Shown here: positions 19,677-29,881 of the stretch, piece after piece
How the letters are laid out: each line of letters opens with the position of its first letter
Numbering within the stretch: position 1 is the stretch's first letter
NCBI GenBank assembly: GCA_020186115.1
Contig: WSYJ01000161.1
Span: 62,001 to 126,000, forward strand
Direction: 5' to 3'
DNA length: 64,000 nucleotides
Origin: Histomonas meleagridis
Lineage: Eukaryota; Parabasalia; Tritrichomonadida; Dientamoebidae
The notes under the pieces: generated by a model
Told to the model about the DNA's origin: nothing
Database searches by the model: none
Seen by the model: the letters and a program-made list of their open reading frames with translations, nothing else
Made by a program: the position numbers and the translations under genes

Positions 19677-20585
19677 ATGAAGATTTACGAGTTCAGGATT
19701 ATACTCCCGACTTCTGTAACACAGTACAAAATAGGTAATTTATACATGACCGCTCAGAGATCAAAAGAAGAATCAGAACAAGTTAAGGGCGAAGGAATTG
19801 AAACCATCACAAACGAACCTTTCCAAAACGAAAATGAATCTGGACAATACACATACAAGATAATGCACTTTAAGACAAGGATCCCTGCTTTCCTCCGTTG
19901 GGCTCTTCCCGACAAATATTGTCATTGTCATGAGAAATCATGGAATTCTTACCCTCATTACCACACCGAGTATGCAGTACCAGGATTAGGTGACGATTTT
20001 CTAATGGAAATCGATTCACAACATTTTCCATATGAAAAAAACGGTAAAATACCAGAAAATGCTCTTAACTTGAGCAAAAAGGAACTAAAGAAACGTAAGA
20101 TTGTATATCTCGATATCCTTGACAGCAAGCCTAAACCAGATAAGAGTGAATATGATCTCCACGGTTTTGTCTGCCCTGAAGCAGGAATCACAACACCTCT
20201 TCAAGGAAGCCCTAAGAGAGCGAAAGCTAACGAGGAAAAACCACCTTTATGGTCAACACATTATGATGGTGAAATGATGATAGCAATTAAAGTTGTTAAA
20301 TTTATGTTCCATTGGAAAGGCCTCCAAACAATAGCCGAGAAGTTTGCAATGAACACATTTTATCATAATCTCTTTCTTGATACACATCGTCAATTGATGC
20401 GACTTGCTGATAAGTGGTATCCAATGACTATTGATGACGTCAGAGCGTTTGAAAATCAAATCATAGAGGAGTCACGTCAACTTGAGTTCGACCGCGACGA
20501 AGACAAAGAAGACGAAGAAATCCCTGATAAACCGCCAGAAGGCATTCAAATTCCACCCGAAGAACCGTCAACAAGTTCAAGCTGA
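19677..20585 (+). CDS. Class I phosphatidylinositol transfer protein
   Basis: A 302-residue PITP that exchanges phosphatidylinositol and phosphatidylcholine between membranes. It is collinear with the family: EFRIILPTSVTQYKIGNLY at the N-terminus, GEGIETITNEPF, GQYTYKIMHFKTRIPAFLRW, the HEKSWNSYP segment, and the C-terminal region VVKFMFHWKGLQTIAEKF, HRQLMRLADKWYPMTIDDVRAFE. A roughly 30-residue insertion before the last domain (GITTPLQGSPKRAKANEEKPP) and an acidic, Pro-rich tail rich in Glu and Asp are specific to this protein. It probably feeds phosphoinositide signalling or Golgi traffic. ATG at 19677 is the first in frame and aligns with family N-termini. Confidence 0.96.
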   Translation: MKIYEFRIILPTSVTQYKIGNLYMTAQRSKEESEQVKGEGIETITNEPFQNENESGQYTYKIMHFKTRIPAFLRWALPDKYCHCHEKSWNSYPHYHTEYAVPGLGDDFLMEIDSQHFPYEKNGKIPENALNLSKKELKKRKIVYLDILDSKPKPDKSEYDLHGFVCPEAGITTPLQGSPKRAKANEEKPPLWSTHYDGEMMIAIKVVKFMFHWKGLQTIAEKFAMNTFYHNLFLDTHRQLMRLADKWYPMTIDDVRAFENQIIEESRQLEFDRDEDKEDEEIPDKPPEGIQIPPEEPSTSSS

Positions 20586-21119
20586 AAACTGATTTTATAA
20601 ACACATATAAGTGTTATATGCATTTTAAAATTTTATTTTTTGAATTTTCCAAGAGCAATCTGATACATATTTACATAAGTATGTTGTAATTTACGGTAAA
20701 TTACAGTGTCCCCGAAGATGAAATTTTTTTCTTATTATAAATTTATAATAATTTATCTATAGATGATGACTGAGTCATCATGAACAAAACGCTTTAAATT
20801 AGGCCCTAATTTAACTAGGAAAGTTTCATCTTGAAATATCGTGTTAATCTTGAATAAAATCGGTGATTTAAAAAACACGTTAATTGGCCTTAACGTGCAA
20901 AAATGGGAGCCAGCGAACTTTGAGGACAGAAGGGTAAGTAAAAATATTTATATATATATGTACAATTTTCTTTTTTTCTTTCCCAATGCTGTAGAAAAGT
21001 TTGTGTTTCAAAAGATAATGACTCGAAAGAAATGTTTACTGAATAATTTAAAATAAATAAAAACCGATAAACTATTAAAATAATTATCGCTTCCCGTTCT
21101 ACTTAGTTAACAATTCGAT
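20586..21119. other. Intergenic, no gene seen
   Basis: About 530 bp between the PITP and CFA20 genes. The short open frames here have poor composition and no recognisable motif. Small inverted repeats (GATGATGACTGAGTCATCATG near 20762) are present. Nothing else noted. Confidence 0.4.
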
Positions 21120-22094
21120 CTAATTATCATCAATTTGGTAATATTGCTGATTATTAGGACAATAATAACAATCAAGAGCCTCAATATAAACAAGCTCTAA
21201 CTCCTCTTCTTCAGTTTCTAAGTTTGATTCTCTTATTGGCATCTTCCCTAAAAAAGCTTCATCTGATGATGAATCATATTCAAAATCATTTTCAAACGTA
21301 ATTTTTGCAGTTTTATTGCGTTTCACTTCGGGCTTCTTTATCTCGTGCTGGGATCCACCTGTTTTTGCCCTTTTTGTTCCTTTACTTTTTGATCCTTGGG
21401 AATAAATCGGTATTTTGGATTTTCGCTCTACCTTAGGTTGTGGATCTGAGATAAGAACTGTTGATTGCGGAAGAGTTCCAATGAGCTTCATTTTGTTTGG
21501 AACATCTGATCCTGATAATTCGGGTCTTAAAGGACTGGATATTCCAAATATATAGCGAATAAGACAAGTAGGCGTTATTTCAATGCTGTGCACTGAGTCA
21601 AATTCGCCATTAGGCCAATAATTTGTAACAATATATTGAATATCAAAACATAAATTAACCCAAACATCATGTGGTATTTTAGGAAGGAGTATATTCCTTG
21701 AGTTTTTTTGAATGATTTTTTGTGGTTTTTTCTCTATAGTCGAAAATGAAAATTTGAATATTGTATTTAATCCGCGTACTGAGATTCTTATATTCACTGG
21801 ATCATTTGCTTTGTGAAAAATTTGTATAACAAAATATTTTTGTTTTATTTCTAATGAATCATTAGGATTTTCAGGGAAACGAAAAATTTTTATCCCAGAT
21901 ATATTATATGAGGCAGTTCGTGTATTTGCAACATATTCGAATTTGTAAGATGGATTTATATTTGGACCAAAAACAATAGTTGGTTTTTGCTCCATTTCTG
22001 ATGAAAGCCGTTTTAATGTAGCTAAACGGTCAAAATGTGACAATAAGTTTTCACGAAAATTTTTTCTTTTATTTAAATCTCCAAGATAAAACAT
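21120..22094 (-). CDS. CFA20-domain protein (CFAP20DC-like)
   Basis: I place the start at the ATG at 22094 (324 residues, MFYLGDLNKRKNF). A further in-frame ATG at 22163 is possible; anything longer lacks an ATG. Residues about 30-195 read as a CFA20 domain: ISGIKIFRFPENPNDSLEIKQKYFVIQIF, a central strand pair, then VWVNLCFDIQYIVTNYWP and IEITPTCLIRYIFGIS, matching the W-N-x-x-x-F-D and I-x-x-x-C-x-I-R-x-I-F positions of CFAP20, a doublet-microtubule inner protein of flagella. The C-terminal third is basic then acidic, ending in YYCPNNQQYYQIDD. Trichomonads have several flagella, so an axonemal role is plausible but inferred. Confidence 0.7.
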   Translation of the reverse strand: MFYLGDLNKRKNFRENLLSHFDRLATLKRLSSEMEQKPTIVFGPNINPSYKFEYVANTRTASYNISGIKIFRFPENPNDSLEIKQKYFVIQIFHKANDPVNIRISVRGLNTIFKFSFSTIEKKPQKIIQKNSRNILLPKIPHDVWVNLCFDIQYIVTNYWPNGEFDSVHSIEITPTCLIRYIFGISSPLRPELSGSDVPNKMKLIGTLPQSTVLISDPQPKVERKSKIPIYSQGSKSKGTKRAKTGGSQHEIKKPEVKRNKTAKITFENDFEYDSSSDEAFLGKMPIRESNLETEEEELELVYIEALDCYYCPNNQQYYQIDDN

Positions 22095-22466
22095 AAATAT
22101 TCTGGTGAACGAGAAAACTATACTAGGCAGTGATAAGTTGCATACACAAATTTTTTTCCTCATTTTTTTTTCATTTATTGCCAAATTTTTTGGATGAAAC
22201 TAACTTATTTTCTATTACCAACTGTTGTTCAAACCAGGCAATCATTCTATCTTTCATTTTCATAAATACACATAAAATATTTCAAGCTCCATGATAGACT
22301 GCCGTGAAAAGCTTGTTGCCTACACATGTAACATTGTTCATAGAGCACGTATTTACTCATTTCACTCGTTAACATTATAAAATCTTTTTCTCGATTTTTT
22401 TTTTTTACATATTTTAGATAATTCAAATTTTTGGGACTGAATATATGTTAAAACTTCAATTTACTA

Positions 22467-24017
22467 TACCATTTTCACATCATGTTGGCCATTTTCTGTT
22501 TCAATATGGCCATTTTCCGTTTCAAGGTGGCCAACCGTTTTCTATCGTAAATCTTAAAATTCAAGATTTAAAAAACCGAATTTTTTTTTGAGTGAAGCAT
22601 CTTTTAAATTCTATGTTGTAAAATGTTGTATTTGTTTATTATTTTAAAATGTGTATGCCTAGATATATGCCTCGTGTCAAAGATTTAGAGGCTTTAACAA
22701 AAACAATTGTGAATGGTGAAGATCCTAATGTAGTAGGATCAGCTCTTGGAATGTCTTCAAGGACAATTAGAAGAAGAACTCACCAAATTATGGAGAATAA
22801 TTTTAATTGTCCACCAATTTCAAATAGAGGAGGTCCTCATCATCAAATCGTTACTCCTGAGATGGAAGAATTTATTATAAATTATGTGGAAGAAAACAGT
22901 GCATCAACACTTCTCGAAATCAAAAATGCTTTATTAAAACACTTTAAAATACCAAATGATCAGATATATTTATCTACAATTCACTGTCATTTGGATGGAA
23001 ATTTTGTTTCTTATGAAAAGCTTCGCTATGTTTCTGCAAATGCAAATACACCAGAAATAATTCAACAGCGAGTAAATTATTTAAATCAATTGACAAATTT
23101 ATCAGAGAGTATTCAACAAATTTACATTGATGAATCAAATTTTACAATTTTGACGAGAAGAAATATGGGAAGATCTAAATTTGGAAAAAGAGCAGTTCAA
23201 TCATCATTAATCGATGGATGTAGAAAAATCAATATTTTAGCAGCTGTTAGTCCAAATTATGGTTGGGTATACCATGAAACTGAAACAAATAATGTTGATG
23301 CAATTCGATTTGAAGAATATTTTAAAAATTTAATTAATGATTTAAAGACAAAATATCCAAATCAAAAATTTGTCTTAATTTTAGATGATTATTCAATTCA
23401 TCGACAATATGAACTACTTAAATTATGCCAAAAAGCTCAGTTTGTACTTTTATTTCTACCACCATATTCCCCATATCTTAATCCAATTGAAAGATGTTTT
23501 AGTCAAACTAAAGCATATGTAAAAAGATATTTACAAGAGAAAAATCAAATTCTTCTGAGTACAATTAATCTTCCTTTTGGGAAAAAAGGAGTTGTTCGAT
23601 TTCAGGTTCTCGAAGAAGCAATAAATGATGCAATTCAAAATGTTACGAGGGAAAATGTACAAAATTATTTGAATTATTCATACAAATTTTATCCTATAAT
23701 ATTTCAAATGATACCAATCATAATTGTAAAAATACTCTTTTTAATTATTTATATTATTTTATATGAAAAAAATTAGAATGTACATATAAAAAATATCGAT
23801 ATTTTTTGGAATACAACATTTTACAACATAGAATTTAAAAGATGCTTCACTCAAAAAAAAATTCGGTTTTTTAAATCTTGAATTTTAAGATTTACGATAG
23901 AAAACGGTTGGCCACCTTGAAACGGAAAATGGCCATAATGAAACAGAAAATGGCCATATTGAAACAGAAAATGGCCATATTGAAACGGAAAATGGCCAAC
24001 ATGATGTGAAAATGGTA
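22467..24017 (+). mobile_element. Inner Tc1/mariner-like transposon with long TIRs
   Basis: A 1.55-kb element with near-perfect inverted arms: 22467-22630 and 23811-24017, beginning TACCATTTTCACATCATG, and flanked by TA (22465-22466 / 24018-24019; ambiguous by 2 bp because both sides read TATA). The arms contain a 21-bp unit around GAAAATGGCCAT, present about twice on the left and four times on the right, which explains their 43-bp length difference. The transposase gene between the arms is intact. The near identity of the arms suggests recent activity. Confidence 0.8.
22649..23776 (+). CDS. Tc1/mariner (IS630-type) transposase, DD34E
   Basis: A 375-residue transposase. An N-terminal helix-turn-helix (residues 8-50, DLEALTKTIVNGEDPNVV then SSRTIRRR) is followed by a second helical DNA-binding region, then the DDE_3 catalytic domain: Asp161 in YIDESNF, Asp246 in LILDDYSIH, and Glu281 in SPYLNPIERCFSQTK. 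The 34 residues between the second Asp and the Glu give DD34E. The PPYSPYLNPIE motif is a superfamily hallmark. The C-terminal 40 residues are hydrophobic and may run past the original end. The gene is uninterrupted and centred between the inverted arms, so the element could be autonomous. Confidence 0.95.
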   Translation: MCMPRYMPRVKDLEALTKTIVNGEDPNVVGSALGMSSRTIRRRTHQIMENNFNCPPISNRGGPHHQIVTPEMEEFIINYVEENSASTLLEIKNALLKHFKIPNDQIYLSTIHCHLDGNFVSYEKLRYVSANANTPEIIQQRVNYLNQLTNLSESIQQIYIDESNFTILTRRNMGRSKFGKRAVQSSLIDGCRKINILAAVSPNYGWVYHETETNNVDAIRFEEYFKNLINDLKTKYPNQKFVLILDDYSIHRQYELLKLCQKAQFVLLFLPPYSPYLNPIERCFSQTKAYVKRYLQEKNQILLSTINLPFGKKGVVRFQVLEEAINDAIQNVTRENVQNYLNYSYKFYPIIFQMIPIIIVKILFLIIYIILYEKN

Positions 24018-24213
24018 TAATAAAGTATATAAAAATTTAGATTTATCTAAAATTTTGTTATTGGTCTACAGGTTTTTTCACGGCAGTTTAGGAATCATTA
24101 CTGGAGACCTAATAAGAAATAAATTAAATTTAATTCAGGTACAAAGTAATTTAATTAAAATTTGCGATATTCGAATATGATTAATCATTAAAAATTAATT
24201 TAAAAACAATTAT

Positions 24214-25566
24214 TTATTTCTTACTAAACAGAGAGTCATAACCCATTACTAATGGCTCAAGTGCTTCCGCAATTCCTTCTTCGCCTTCAAATTGTTCGGC
24301 TGGTATTTTCGGTGGTACGTCCAATATTCTGTCTACGATTATATCAACTGTTTGTAACGCAAATTTTGGCTCATCAATTTCCATTAACTGCGGAGTTCCC
24401 CCTTTTCGATAATAATTTACTCCATTTTGAGCGATTCTTTCTTGAAATGGAAGAGTATTAGAGCATTGCTGTGCACCTGTTTCATATATTTTCCTTGCCA
24501 TTGCGTGATCTCCTGTACTTTCACAGATATATCCAAGATTTAACCAAGCCTCAGGAATATCAGTATGATTTCCTATAGCTCTTTGGAAAGCGATCTTAGC
24601 GTCTTCATATTGTTCACTCTTAAAGTAAAGAATACCAAGACCACACCAAAAAAGTGGTGATTCGCACCAATAGTTTGAACATTCGCAATATTTTTGATAG
24701 GCAAGCGTGAGGTTTTGTTGTTTCATTGCAATGCGTGCAGAAATAAGCTTGATAACAGGACTAGTGGTTTGGTCTTCGCTGAGATTGTTGAGGATATCGT
24801 TCGCGACCGTTAAATATTGATCGGCGTTTTGAAATGACAGAAACCAAAGAAACTGTTGAATTACACAGTCAGAGCGAGGATATTTAGCATAAAGTTTGGC
24901 GTACAGTTGATAAGCACTATATGTTAGGCCAGAGCATTGATATGTAAATGCAATTTGGAAATTGATGTCATCTTCAACAAGATTAGCTGGTGGATGAGCA
25001 AGAACGTTTTGAAGAAAACCAATGCCTTCCTCGTATCGTGAAAGTTGCCTGTAGCTGATGGAAAGATGAAATAAAAGATCGTTGATTTCAGGGAATTTAG
25101 GAGCAATTTGGATAACTTTCGCAAAAAATCGTATTGCTTCTTCATTATACCTGAAATGTTGATAGACAATACCTGAACAATACCAAAAATATGGATTTTG
25201 AATTTTATCTGTTATTCTGTGAACATGAGAATAAGATGAATAAGCATTTGGGAAATCATTTAAAACAAGGTAACAATGCCCAAGCAAAATCCAAGATTGA
25301 ACATTATTTAAATCTTCTTCAACAAGTTTAGAATGTTTTTGAATAATTTTTGATATTGTTTCCGATGATTTTTTTATTTTTGGAAATTCATTTGAAACAG
25401 GTTCACTTGTTGGATTGTAAGAAATAATTTTATGTGCACTAAAAACAGAATCTTCTTCAAATGGTAAGTTCTTTGTTGTCTTCATCATTGTAGTCCAAGA
25501 TCTCTCGAATTCTAAGCATGCAATTGATATGCGTTGCCTAAGAGCATCAGAGAGTTGTGCAACCAT
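24214..25566 (-). CDS. TPR protein of the Cyc8/Ssn6-UTX type
   Basis: A 450-residue protein made of about nine tetratricopeptide repeats from residue 85 to 365. Clear units are VQSWILLGHCYLVLNDFPNA, YFWYCSGIVYQHFRYNEEAI, PLFWCGLGILYFKSEQYEDA and PEAWLNLGYICESTGDHAMA. The LLGHCY / WYCSGIVYQHF / WxxLGxxYES succession matches the TPR block shared by the yeast co-repressor Cyc8 and the N-terminus of UTX demethylases. No JmjC domain or polyQ is present, so a Cyc8-like transcriptional co-repressor is the better guess; an APC/C-type TPR subunit is the alternative. The N-terminus (ALRQRISIACLEFERSW) is helical and the tail is acidic. Confidence 0.75.
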   Translation of the reverse strand: MVAQLSDALRQRISIACLEFERSWTTMMKTTKNLPFEEDSVFSAHKIISYNPTSEPVSNEFPKIKKSSETISKIIQKHSKLVEEDLNNVQSWILLGHCYLVLNDFPNAYSSYSHVHRITDKIQNPYFWYCSGIVYQHFRYNEEAIRFFAKVIQIAPKFPEINDLLFHLSISYRQLSRYEEGIGFLQNVLAHPPANLVEDDINFQIAFTYQCSGLTYSAYQLYAKLYAKYPRSDCVIQQFLWFLSFQNADQYLTVANDILNNLSEDQTTSPVIKLISARIAMKQQNLTLAYQKYCECSNYWCESPLFWCGLGILYFKSEQYEDAKIAFQRAIGNHTDIPEAWLNLGYICESTGDHAMARKIYETGAQQCSNTLPFQERIAQNGVNYYRKGGTPQLMEIDEPKFALQTVDIIVDRILDVPPKIPAEQFEGEEGIAEALEPLVMGYDSLFSKK

Positions 25567-25789
25567 ATTTATGTGTTGGTCACACCAGAAATATTTTAAG
25601 GATGCCCTAATTCGTACGTTTTTATTTCAGATAGACTTTGTAAATCATCATTCCTATTTTTCATTCAATACATGTCTTCTAAATTTCAATTCGATTGAAA
25701 ATTGAATATAAACCAAAGAAAATATCTCTATTATTGAACTATCATTTTTGGATTTTTGGCCAAACAAGCTTAGTCAATTTCTTGACGAT

Positions 25790-26240
25790 GGACATGCAGT
25801 TGTGATTTGCTTAATCAATTTTTGAATGTTCAATTCAATTGATTTATATACTTTACTTTTTATATTTCGCCAATAATGATTTGTTGGTTGTCATTTGAAT
25901 CATTATAAGATCAAGAAACTGTCGTATTATGACTTGCTGATTGTCAAGGTCACCCGGATTTTTCTTTGATTTACGCAGCATATTTCGAAAAAGTGACATT
26001 ACCCACTTTTGCTTATATGGAGGTTAATTGCAAATAATGATTTGTTGGTTGTCCTATCGTAGTGACACTTTTTGTATTTCTGTGTTTTATGGCATTTTAT
26101 GATTTGCTTGTTGCCATAACCGACGCACACTTTTTATTTTTGATAAGTTTATAGTCATTTGTGATTTGCTTGATGCCATTTCAGTCAATTCCTCTCAATT
26201 TTTTTCAATAAAAAATGATTTGTTCATTGCCAAACGCATT
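25790..26240. repeat. Periodic motif array upstream of the Myb gene
   Basis: A degenerate motif of the form TGATTTGYTKGTTGYCAT occurs near 25801, 25876, 25929, 26037, 26099, 26161 and 26213 in one orientation. Spacing is 52-62 bp, with a doubled gap of 108 between 25929 and 26037. It fills most of the 716-bp gap between the divergent TPR and Myb genes. Short AGTGACA / TGACACTTTTTG pieces alternate with it. Either an eroded tandem repeat or a multi-site regulatory region. Confidence 0.65.
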
Positions 26241-26282
26241 CAAAAAAGATAGTGAAAAAAATGTTTCATTTTCATACTTAGA

Positions 26283-26894
26283 ATGTTCTTTACAAATGCA
26301 CTTTTACAACAAATGGAAACACCACAACCAAGTACAAACATAAGAAACTTCAAACCTCATGCGAAGTTTAACGAAGAAGAAGATGAGCGCTTAAAAGAAG
26401 TTGTCTCACGTCTTGGTGATTATGATTGGAATCTTATTGCACAAGAAATGCCTGGTCGTAATGCACGTCAATGCAAAGAGCGCTGGAGTTATTACTTATC
26501 TCCATCACTCAATACTTCCCCATGGACAGAAGAAGAAGATAAATTGCTTCTCTTAAAGCAGCGTGAGCTTGGCTCCAAATGGGTTAAGATATCGAAATTC
26601 TTCCTTAATCGCACAGATGCTATGGTTAAAAACAGATTCCAAGTTCTCATGAGAAAGATGAAGAAAGGATGTCTTACTTTCCCATATGAACAGAAGCAAC
26701 CGGTTTACCAAATTTCCAATGTTCCATCAATTGTTAGTGTAAATCATACAGATGTGATAACACAACAACCAGAAAACAGAAGTGACCCTTCATCTCCAAT
26801 TGAATCGTCAGCGGAACCAAGTATTTTTGATACTGATTTTGATGATTTGTTTCAAGGTGATGATTTTGTTTTCGATAACTTTATTGATTTCTAA
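26283..26894 (+). CDS. R2R3-type Myb DNA-binding protein
   Basis: A 203-residue Myb factor with two SANT/Myb repeats. R2 at about 23-70: FNEEEDERLKEVVSRLG with DWNLIAQEMPGRNARQCKERWSYYL. R3 at about 76-125: WTEEEDKLLLLKQRELG, KWVKISKFFLNRTDAMVKNRF. The first position of R2 is Phe in place of the usual Trp, as is common in trichomonad Mybs. The C-terminal region is Ser/Pro-rich then strongly acidic with aromatic residues (DTDFDDLFQGDDFVFDNFIDF), a typical acidic activation domain. Trichomonads use such Myb proteins as core-promoter and gene-specific regulators. TCATTTTCATAC within 25 bp upstream of the ATG resembles the trichomonad initiator (TCA+1). Confidence 0.95.
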   Translation: MFFTNALLQQMETPQPSTNIRNFKPHAKFNEEEDERLKEVVSRLGDYDWNLIAQEMPGRNARQCKERWSYYLSPSLNTSPWTEEEDKLLLLKQRELGSKWVKISKFFLNRTDAMVKNRFQVLMRKMKKGCLTFPYEQKQPVYQISNVPSIVSVNHTDVITQQPENRSDPSSPIESSAEPSIFDTDFDDLFQGDDFVFDNFIDF

Positions 26895-27735
26895 TTTGTC
26901 AAATAGAGCGTTAAAATAAATTATCTTCTATCCATATTTCATTTTTCTTATCGATCTGAACAAGGTTCCGCTTGGTAATTCATTATTTTCATTTACATTT
27001 AACTTTATATTTAACCATAACTGTAAATTGATTGAAAATTCATATACAGCATTTTCAGGAGGTTACGAAAAAGTCACAGGAAGTTACTGATTGTGTTGAG
27101 AATCAATTCAAACGGTTTCTTAACTTCGATTATGCTATAAAAAATAAAAATGAATATGATGTTTATTTTCTATTTTCTGATGCTAAGAATATCTTATGCA
27201 AAGCTTAGCATATAATGCCAAAATTGCAACACAATTGACGAATCAATTTTTAAAATTGCATTTTGAAGTGCACATTGTGCGATAAAGCAATATAAAAGAA
27301 TATAATAGCAGATAAGGACATCAACAATTTGTATAAATACAGACAGTTTATTTAGCTTATAAAAGATCCATGGTTACTGGGTATTCACACTGATAATTGT
27401 TGACGCAACTGTTTGTTGTTTTCTTATAACCATTTGTTGTAACCTCCTGAAAAATGCCATAAAAATGAACTTTTAGACCAGATATCTGGATACTGAATAT
27501 AAAATAGAAATATCTCGAAAATAAACTAACAATTTTTAATATGATTCGAAATAAATATTTTACTCAAATTGTTTTTTAATATTTCGAATTTTAATAATAT
27601 TTTTATTTAATAATTGCTCGGAAAACTGATATTAAGAATATTGAATGAAAGGGGTATTTTTTACCCATTTTTTCTTAAAGATCTGAAATTTCTGAACCTG
27701 TTTCAATTAACTTGATTAATTAACTTGAAAGTCAA
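26895..27735. other. Intergenic, no gene seen
   Basis: About 840 bp of AT-rich sequence between the Myb gene and the membrane-protein relic. The words GGAGGTTAC and GTAACCTCC near 27058 and 27438 form a distant inverted pair (CAGGAGGTTACGAAAA versus TTGTAACCTCCTGA). No open frame, RNA gene or transposon end was recognised. Confidence 0.4.
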
Positions 27736-28782
27736 ATGAGCAAGGAAGAAAGAATCGAATTCGACGATTTAGATCTTCCACCACCACCACCTACTCCAAA
27801 AGCAACCAAAAAGGGTAGTTCGGAAAATCGAAAAATTCCTTGGGTGGCAATTATCATAAGTGCATTCTTCATGATTTTTTTCACGTTATTATTCTTTTGT
27901 TCATTCTTCATTCCTCGAAGCAAATACCTTAAAGCTAAAGAAGAACATCCAGATCTAGATTTTTATGATGTTTCAACAACTCCAATTGCCTTATATTGGA
28001 CATATTATTGTGTTATCCTTATATTTTTTGTTGTTTTGCCCTTATTTTTATATTACTGCAATCTTCTTTTAATCGAAATATTTACATTCTCAAGTTCGGC
28101 AGTCATTCTTTTTGGCATTTTGTGTCCCATATATATTCGCATAGAAGAAGCAGTTGACAATGTATTAAGTAATTCTTATAATTTTTCATCATATGAAAAT
28201 GATATTAATGAAACAAATAATTGATGATTAATGGCCATTCCATATCTTGAAATTGGTTATACAGGCCTCTCAAAAGCCCGAGTTGGTAAAAGAACATATC
28301 ATTACTATTGTAACCCCCCAACGATTGTAAATTATTCAACAAATGCAACAACGTCATATTATCTACCCGAATTTGGAGACTACGCATGGGTACAAGTGGA
28401 GTTAAACGCTACTTTTTCGCCAGAAGTTTTAGAATATTTTAACAAATACCGTGAAATATGTCGTCATTCTTTGCCAGAAAATGATCAAGACGGAAGACAA
28501 ATCACGTGGACAGATATCAGTGGCTATAAAATGAAAACTTATAACCCGAATATTGTTTTTGTCAAGAAAAAAGAATTATCTGGTCGATTGGACCCAGACG
28601 TTGGTAAGACAACGATGGCGCTCTGGACAGGGTTTGTTTACGTTTATGAGCTCCTTTCAATACCTATATACCGCCCTGTGATTACAAAGTCAAATATTGA
28701 AATCAATCTTTCAGTTGATGACATACCAAAGGAAGGCGCGTACTTCTATGAAATATTGAATATGACAAACTGTACAAGATGA
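27736..28782 (+). pseudogene. Two-TM membrane protein gene interrupted by TGA TGA
   Basis: The frame from 27736 gives a Pro-rich N-terminus (PPPPPTPKA), a first membrane helix (WVAIIISAFFMIFFTLLFFCSFFI), SKYLKAKEEHPDLDFY, then two further hydrophobic segments, and stops at two consecutive TGA codons (28222-28227). It resumes in the same frame at 28231 with PYLEIGYTGLSK and runs to 28782, a domain rich in Tyr with PVITKSNIEINLSVD near the end. Comparison with the inverted paralogue at 29882-30941 shows an 11-nt insertion followed by a 1-nt insertion here, which together restore frame but create the stops. Family and function unknown; probably a non-functional copy. Confidence 0.7.
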
Positions 28783-29881
28783 TTTATGTCTTCAATAAAA
28801 CGTTTTGAAATTTTTTGATTCTTGCAAAATTACATTACCGTCTACTAATTTGTGATTTCAAAATAATATTTGGTTCAAGTGTAAGGTTTTTTTATGAGGT
28901 TTTCATTGATGAGTTTACTTTTTTCATTTGTTATATGACTTCATCTCAATGATATTTTCTAATATCCCCATGAGAATATGTGAAATTAATTTAAAACATG
29001 AAAATATGATATGAAACACGAAAGTTTCACCTAATTTTTCTATTTTGTATTTCATATCATAATCATACTGATGAAATATTATATCGGAAAATCTATTTCA
29101 CAGTAACAAAAATGATACAAACCCCCGTTTATGACGACCGTTATGCCATGGAAATACGATTTAATTTTTGGTTTTTGCCCAGAGGCGGGGGCAAAAATTA
29201 ACTTTGGGAGAAATTTGCCAAGTATAGCACAATATGAATTTATATCACAAAGTCATGAATTTATGTTTCTTTCTCTAATTAATATACGATATTTATTCAT
29301 TGTTTTAAAAAACAATGCACGATCAAAAATCATTCAAAAAGTAGCTTCGGGATGCATCCACGGGATGTGGAAACTATACCCAATAAATATATGAATTAAG
29401 AAAAAATTTAAATTTTAATGATTTATTGAGAAGATCATTCCAATTTCTTAAAGTAAGTAATGTTTATTCTGTCCTCTCTTTTTTTTGTTATATGTAGTGA
29501 AGGTTGGTTTCACGTCGACGACTTTTCAGATATTAAAAAATAGGAATATTCATAGATAGAATCTGCTCATGCGGTGGCATAAAGCTTTCAAAAATCAAAC
29601 GAAACAGTAATTTCATTATGTTTATAATGAAGAGTGCAAAAAAGAACGTTAAATTCAATTGAATCATTAAGAAAACATGTTTTCCTATATATTAATATTT
29701 AAATTATTTACATTAAAAAAGATTAATATTTATATAAATTAGATTCATTATCTTAATTTTATTATTTTCAATTTTATATCAGATATTATATAATTTATAC
29801 ACACACATGAATGTGAATGCATGCTAATCTTTATCATAACTTTTTATCACCACTCACTTCGCATTATTTAATATCATCGTG
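28783..29881. other. Spacer between inverted membrane-protein copies
   Basis: About 1.1 kb separates the two tail-to-tail copies. An 87-codon frame at 29131-29394 has no recognisable motif and poor gene-like composition. A small hairpin GAAACACGAAAGTTTC lies near 29013. Nothing else seen. Confidence 0.4.

Larger units (their letters stand above)
22297..24088. mobile_element. Outer TA-flanked element with ACTGCCGTGAAAA ends
   Basis: Ends at 22297-22310 and 24075-24088 are inverted copies of (G/A)ACTGCCGTGAAAA, flanked on both sides by TA (22295-22296 and 24089-24090), the target duplication of the Tc1/mariner/IS630 group. A subterminal ATTTTAGATAA...AAATTTTT segment is also shared in inverted orientation. 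A second TA-flanked element lies inside it (22467-24017). Removing that leaves about 240 bp, so the outer element reads as an old MITE-like transposon that received a younger insertion. A single element with odd ends is the alternative. Confidence 0.7.

Noticed and set aside
20841-21056. 71-codon frame with a GGTAAGTA...CTGTAG pattern suggesting an intron
   Set aside because: Trichomonad introns have a different, strict consensus at both ends, and no coding continuity was found on either side.
29131-29394. 87-codon frame between the inverted membrane-protein copies
   Set aside because: Intergenic, no motif, no paralogue, and no initiator-like start context.
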